9,316 nucleotides of DNA from JBFIHZ01 sp041601535 (lineage in GTDB: Bacteria > Pseudomonadota > Gammaproteobacteria > Xanthomonadales > SZUA-36), in NCBI GenBank assembly GCA_041601535.1, contig JBFIHZ010000141.1, forward strand, positions 1-9,316, read 5' to 3'. The stretch's first letter is position 1, and each line of letters starts with the position of its first letter. Position numbers and translations under genes: made by a program. The notes under the pieces were generated by a model. That model was not told where the DNA came from. It was given only the letters and a program-made list of their open reading frames with translations, and made no database searches. Of the stretch, positions 6,588 to 9,316 are shown piece after piece.

Positions 6588-6650
6588 TCTGAATGGTGCA
6601 TGACGGGGTTTGGGTTCGGGATACTTCACTCGGATTTAATACGGACCAGT

Positions 6651-6665
6651 CAGGCCCTTGGCCTG
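6651..6665. repeat. Short perfect hairpin in the IPTL-CTERM gene leader
   Basis: CAGGCC (6651-6656) and GGCCTG (6660-6665) flank a 3-base loop. It lies about 75 bases upstream of the start at 6575, within the likely leader. No T-run is present, and its role is unknown. Confidence 0.35.
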
Positions 6666-6755
6666 CTCAGCCCAAATCGTACCTGTTGTGATCGGTGGGC
6701 GACGCTGTGCCTTCACCCTGTTTATATTGTAGTTTATTTAGCTAACCTGAGAACA

Positions 6756-6783
6756 AGAATACTATTTTTTTGGCAATACTCAA
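6756..6783 (-). promoter_or_regulatory. Candidate sigma-70 promoter for the IPTL-CTERM gene
   Basis: On the minus strand TTGAGT (6778-6783) and TATTCT (6756-6761) are 16 bases apart, each matching consensus at four of six positions. They sit in the most AT-rich part of the window (about 6720-6810). Initiation here would give a leader of roughly 170 bases. TACAAT a little downstream is an alternative -10. Confidence 0.35.
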
Positions 6784-6921
6784 ACTTATTGAATTACAAA
6801 CACTTTAACCACCGGCTCAAGCCCACATAGAAAATCTGGGCGATTGCGTGCCACAACAGGGGTTTCCCTCCCTGCCCGGCGGATACCATCGATTTTCCCC
6901 ACATGTCACGGCAATGCGTTC

Positions 6922-6927
6922 TATAAT
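6922..6927 (+). promoter_or_regulatory. Candidate -10 box TATAAT for fabH
   Basis: A perfect TATAAT lies 38 bases before the fabH ATG, giving a short leader of about 30 bases. There is no good -35 at the usual spacing. It probably also drives bkdA1. The box overlaps the TTG at 6927, which argues against that codon being the fabH start. Confidence 0.45.
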
Positions 6928-6950
6928 TGCGACCCATCTGTTTCGTCCGC

Positions 6951-6956
6951 GGGGAA
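6951..6956 (+). promoter_or_regulatory. Ribosome binding site GGGGAA for fabH
   Basis: GGGGAA lies nine bases before the ATG at 6966. It supports this start over an in-frame TTG at 6927, which would add 13 residues not found in the family. Confidence 0.55.
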
Positions 6957-6965
6957 TTTGCGTTT

Positions 6966-8051
6966 ATGCCAAACTACGCAGCAGTCACCGGTTGGGGCAA
7001 GTGCGTGCCGCCGGCGGTCATGAGCAATCAGGACATGGCCAGCGTAATTGACACCAGCGACGAATGGATCCGCAGCCGCAGCGGCATCGAGGAACGGCGT
7101 GTTTCCCACGTACCCGTCAGTGAACTGGCCAGCGTTGCCGGTCAACGCGCCCTGGCCGCCGCCGGCGCCGAAGCCGGCGAAGTGGATCTGCTGATTATCG
7201 CCACCTGCAGCCCTGACACCGTTATCCCCAGTACCGCAGCGCACGTACAGCGGAAAATGGGCGCGTCACGAGCCGCGGTGTTTGACCTGAATGCCGGCTG
7301 CAGTGGTTTCATCTATGCACTGAACACGGCCACAGCCATGGTACGCGCAGGCGGCTACCGCAAGGTCCTGGTCATTGGCAGTGAGCGCATTACCTGGTTT
7401 CTCAACTGGTCGCTGCGGGATACTGCTGTGCTGTTTGGCGATGGCGCCGGGGCGGTACTGCTTGAACCCAGCGAAGCCGCTACCGGCCTGCTGGCCTGTC
7501 ATCTGGGCTGTGAAGGCGATGCGCTGGAAGCGCTGGAGGTGCCCAATTTTGGTACCGCCGGCAACCGCTTTGTGGATCACTACGGCATTTTCGGCGTGAA
7601 ATTTGACGGGCGTGAGATTTTCCGCCGCGCGGTAAAAGGCATGGCCGAAGAAATCCAGCTGGTGATGCAGGACCTCGGGCTGTCCAACAGCGACATCGAC
7701 CTGGTCATTCCGCACCAGGCCAACCAGCGCATTATTGAATCACTGGCCAAGACGCTGCAACTGGACATGAGCCAGGTCATGATGAATATCCACAAATACG
7801 GCAATACCTCGGCGGCAACCATTCCCGTGGCCCTGACAGAGGCACTGGAACAAGGCCGGGTCAAGGCGGGTGACAAGCTTCTGTTGGCCGCCTTTGGCGC
7901 CGGACTCACGCGCGGTGCCGGACTGTTGCAGTGGGGCGAACGCACCACACCCCTGGCCAGCAGTGATGCGCAGTTGCCCGCTTGCGACTTGTCCGCCCTG
8001 GAAATCCTGGCAGAAGCCATTGAGCATACCCGGGGGCCTCAGGGTTTGTAA
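6966..8051 (+). CDS. fabH: 3-oxoacyl-ACP synthase III (KAS III, FabH-type)
   Basis: KAS III enzymes condense a short acyl-CoA primer with malonyl-ACP to start fatty-acid synthesis in the cytoplasm. The 361-residue protein has the full Cys-His-Asn triad: Cys112 (NAGCSGF), His250 (IPHQANQRI) and Asn280 (KYGNTSAATIP). It also has the family blocks DTSDEWIRSRSGIEER near residues 29-44 and FGDGAGAVLL at 157-166. Cys112 has the same number as in E. coli FabH, which supports the ATG at 6966. The body ends near residue 325 with FGAGLTRGAGLLQW; the last ~36 residues (to 361) are an extension beyond the usual ~317-330 residues. The gene lies 89 bases upstream of bkdA1 on the same strand, so a branched-chain acyl-CoA primer is plausible, as for Bacillus-type FabH, but this is inferred from context. 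Other thiolase-fold KAS III paralogues that do not serve bulk fatty-acid synthesis cannot be excluded. Confidence 0.9.
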   Translation: MPNYAAVTGWGKCVPPAVMSNQDMASVIDTSDEWIRSRSGIEERRVSHVPVSELASVAGQRALAAAGAEAGEVDLLIIATCSPDTVIPSTAAHVQRKMGASRAAVFDLNAGCSGFIYALNTATAMVRAGGYRKVLVIGSERITWFLNWSLRDTAVLFGDGAGAVLLEPSEAATGLLACHLGCEGDALEALEVPNFGTAGNRFVDHYGIFGVKFDGREIFRRAVKGMAEEIQLVMQDLGLSNSDIDLVIPHQANQRIIESLAKTLQLDMSQVMMNIHKYGNTSAATIPVALTEALEQGRVKAGDKLLLAAFGAGLTRGAGLLQWGERTTPLASSDAQLPACDLSALEILAEAIEHTRGPQGL

Positions 8052-8067
8052 TCGTTCGACCGGCTTT

Positions 8068-8089
8068 CCGGCGCAAGATGCTTCGCCGG
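8068..8089. repeat. Intercistronic hairpin between fabH and bkdA1
   Basis: CCGGCG (8068-8073) pairs perfectly with CGCCGG (8084-8089) around a 10-base loop. No T-run follows, so it is not a standard terminator. It could stabilise the upstream message or modulate read-through into bkdA1. Confidence 0.4.
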
Positions 8090-8128
8090 GCCGCCAACAT
8101 TTTCCCGTAATCCAGACAAGGACAGCAC

Positions 8129-8134
8129 AGGAAA
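8129..8134 (+). promoter_or_regulatory. Ribosome binding site AGGAAA for bkdA1
   Basis: AGGAAA lies six to eight bases before the ATG at 8141. It fixes the start that yields the usual N-terminus of the family (RLHIP, then DFSYLQL). Confidence 0.7.
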
Positions 8135-8140
8135 AGCGAC

Positions 8141-9316
8141 ATGAAAAACGAATCACGTTTACATATTCCACACGCGGCAGCCAGGCCGGGCGAAACCCCG
8201 GACTTCAGCTATTTGCAACTCTCGCCGGCCGGTGCCGCGCCACGGCCTGAAACCGATGTGCGGGTAGCTGACATGGAACACCTGGCCACTGACCTGGTGC
8301 GCGTGCTCGACGATGAACACGTAGCACGCGGCCCGTGGGCTCCGGACATCCCGCAAGACGACCTGCTCAAAGCCATTCGCTACATGGTGCTGGTTCGGCA
8401 ATACGACGACCGCATGCAGCGCATGCAGCGCCAGGGCAAAATCACCTTCTATATGCAGTCTCTGGGAGAGGAAGCGATCTCCATTGGTGCCGGTCTGGCC
8501 TTGCGGGAAACCGACATGCTGTTCCCTTCCTACCGCAACCAGGGCCTGTACATCATGCGCCACACCGGCCTGGTTGAAATGATGAGCCACTGCCTGTCGA
8601 ACACCAACGATTTTTGCCGCGGCAGACAGATGCCGGTGTTCTATCAGAACGCCAAAAACCGGGTGTTCACCATTTCCGGCAACCTTGCCACGCAGTATCC
8701 GCATGCCGTGGGCTGGGCGATGGCTGCCGCCATCAAGGGTGAAGACGACATTGCCGCGTCCTGGGTGGGCGATGGCAGCACTGCGGAAGCGGATTTCCAC
8801 CATGCCCTGACCTTTGCCGCCGTGTACCAGGCGCCGGTGATTTTGAACGTGGTCAACAACCAATGGGCCATTTCCACATTCCAGGGGGTCGCCGGCGGCG
8901 AACGCCGGCCTTTCGCCGCACGCGGCCTGGGCCTGGGCATTCCCGGCATTCGCGTAGACGGCAACGACCTGCTGGCCGTGTATGCCGTCACCCAATGGGC
9001 AGCGGAACGTGCGCGTAATGGCGGCGGACCGACCCTGGTGGAACTGGTCACCTACCGTGGCGGCGCCCATTCCACCAGCGACGACCCGACGCGCTACCGT
9101 CCAAAGGACGAATGGGCTGCCTTCCCGCTGGGCGACCCGATGAAGCGGCTGAAGGGCCATCTGATCAAGCTCGGTATCTGGAGCGAAGACCAGCACCAGG
9201 CACTGGAAGAGGAAATGAAACAGCACGTGATCGACTGCTGGAAAGAAGCCTCTGCGTTCGGGACCATGACCGAAGGACCGTTCCTGGATGTACACGAGAT
9301 GTTTGAAGATGTGTTC
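8141..9316 (+). CDS. bkdA1: Branched-chain 2-oxoacid dehydrogenase E1 component, alpha subunit (3' end cut)
   Basis: This is the thiamine-diphosphate-dependent E1-alpha subunit of the branched-chain 2-oxoacid dehydrogenase complex, which decarboxylates the 2-oxoacids derived from Val, Leu and Ile. It pairs with E1-beta, and with E2 and E3, to yield isobutyryl-, isovaleryl- or 2-methylbutyryl-CoA. The 392 codons read to the window edge. Visible features are FYMQSLGEEAIS (103-114), ISGNLATQ (178-185), the ThDP motif from GDGSTAEADFHHALTF (210-225) to VVNNQWAIS (237-245), and the conserved loop HSTSDDPTRYRP (310-321). It resembles Pseudomonas putida BkdA1 (about 410 residues, from memory) throughout and stops at MFEDVF, so about 19 residues are missing. 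bkdA2 and bkdB are expected just beyond the right edge. It probably shares a transcript with fabH. Confidence 0.96.
   Translation, partial: MKNESRLHIPHAAARPGETPDFSYLQLSPAGAAPRPETDVRVADMEHLATDLVRVLDDEHVARGPWAPDIPQDDLLKAIRYMVLVRQYDDRMQRMQRQGKITFYMQSLGEEAISIGAGLALRETDMLFPSYRNQGLYIMRHTGLVEMMSHCLSNTNDFCRGRQMPVFYQNAKNRVFTISGNLATQYPHAVGWAMAAAIKGEDDIAASWVGDGSTAEADFHHALTFAAVYQAPVILNVVNNQWAISTFQGVAGGERRPFAARGLGLGIPGIRVDGNDLLAVYAVTQWAAERARNGGGPTLVELVTYRGGAHSTSDDPTRYRPKDEWAAFPLGDPMKRLKGHLIKLGIWSEDQHQALEEEMKQHVIDCWKEASAFGTMTEGPFLDVHEMFEDVF

Noticed and set aside
6576..6629. GTG start at 6629 for the IPTL-CTERM gene
   Set aside because: It would add 18 charged residues ahead of the signal peptide and has no ribosome binding site, whereas the ATG at 6575 has GGGAGAGG.
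6927..6965. TTG start at 6927 for fabH
   Set aside because: It overlaps the TATAAT box and adds 13 residues not seen in KAS III proteins; the ATG at 6966 has GGGGAA and puts the catalytic Cys at 112 as in E. coli.
8159..9295. 378-codon open frame on the minus strand opposite bkdA1
   Set aside because: The plus-strand frame is an unmistakable E1-alpha subunit over the whole span; the antisense frame has no recognisable domain.
1..9316. CRISPR array, insertion sequence, tRNA or rRNA gene
   Set aside because: No regularly spaced short repeats, transposase-like frame, terminal inverted repeats or cloverleaf-forming sequence were found. The only periodic repeats are the PKD coding units.

Overview
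The window looks like chromosome from a gammaproteobacterium with fairly high GC. Three things suggest this: a Pseudomonas-type branched-chain 2-oxoacid dehydrogenase E1-alpha gene next to a KAS III (FabH-type) gene, an IPTL-CTERM surface protein (a class sorted by exosortase H, common in aquatic Gammaproteobacteria), and a secreted trypsin-like protease carrying PKD domains. A lineage rich in iso-branched fatty acids (Woeseia-, Lysobacter- or Xanthomonas-like) would fit, but the genus cannot be read from this sequence.

Layout. Positions 1-1280 (minus) hold the 5' part of a secreted repeat protein that runs off the left edge. Positions 1281-2264 contain no convincing gene, only several inverted repeats and the leader of the next gene. 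Positions 2265-5060 (plus) encode a 931-residue secreted serine protease: signal peptide, beta-rich N-terminal domain, S1 protease domain, five PKD repeats and a C-terminal Fn3-like domain. A strong bidirectional terminator at 5125-5155 separates it from the convergent gene 5205-6575 (minus), a 456-residue IPTL-CTERM protein that is a paralogue of the first gene over its N-terminal ~200 residues. An AT-rich divergent intergenic region (6576-6965) leads to fabH (6966-8051, plus) and, 89 bases on, bkdA1 (8141 to the right edge, plus; about 19 C-terminal residues missing).

How the genes work together. The left two thirds is an extracytoplasmic module: two related, disulfide-rich surface proteins flank an oppositely oriented, disulfide-rich secreted protease. 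The right third is metabolic. BkdA1 starts oxidative decarboxylation of the branched 2-oxoacids from Val, Leu and Ile, and the KAS III could use the resulting branched acyl-CoAs to prime iso/anteiso fatty acids.

The observations most worth a second look are: (i) two SpaA/CnaB-like repeats in the IPTL-CTERM protein that keep the Lys-Glu-Asn/Asp pattern of isopeptide-forming domains and add a four-cysteine pattern; (ii) the N-terminal module shared by the two flanking surface proteins; (iii) PKD repeats with an exact 84-residue period and a CX4C pair in each; (iv) a hairpin-rich leader in front of the protease.
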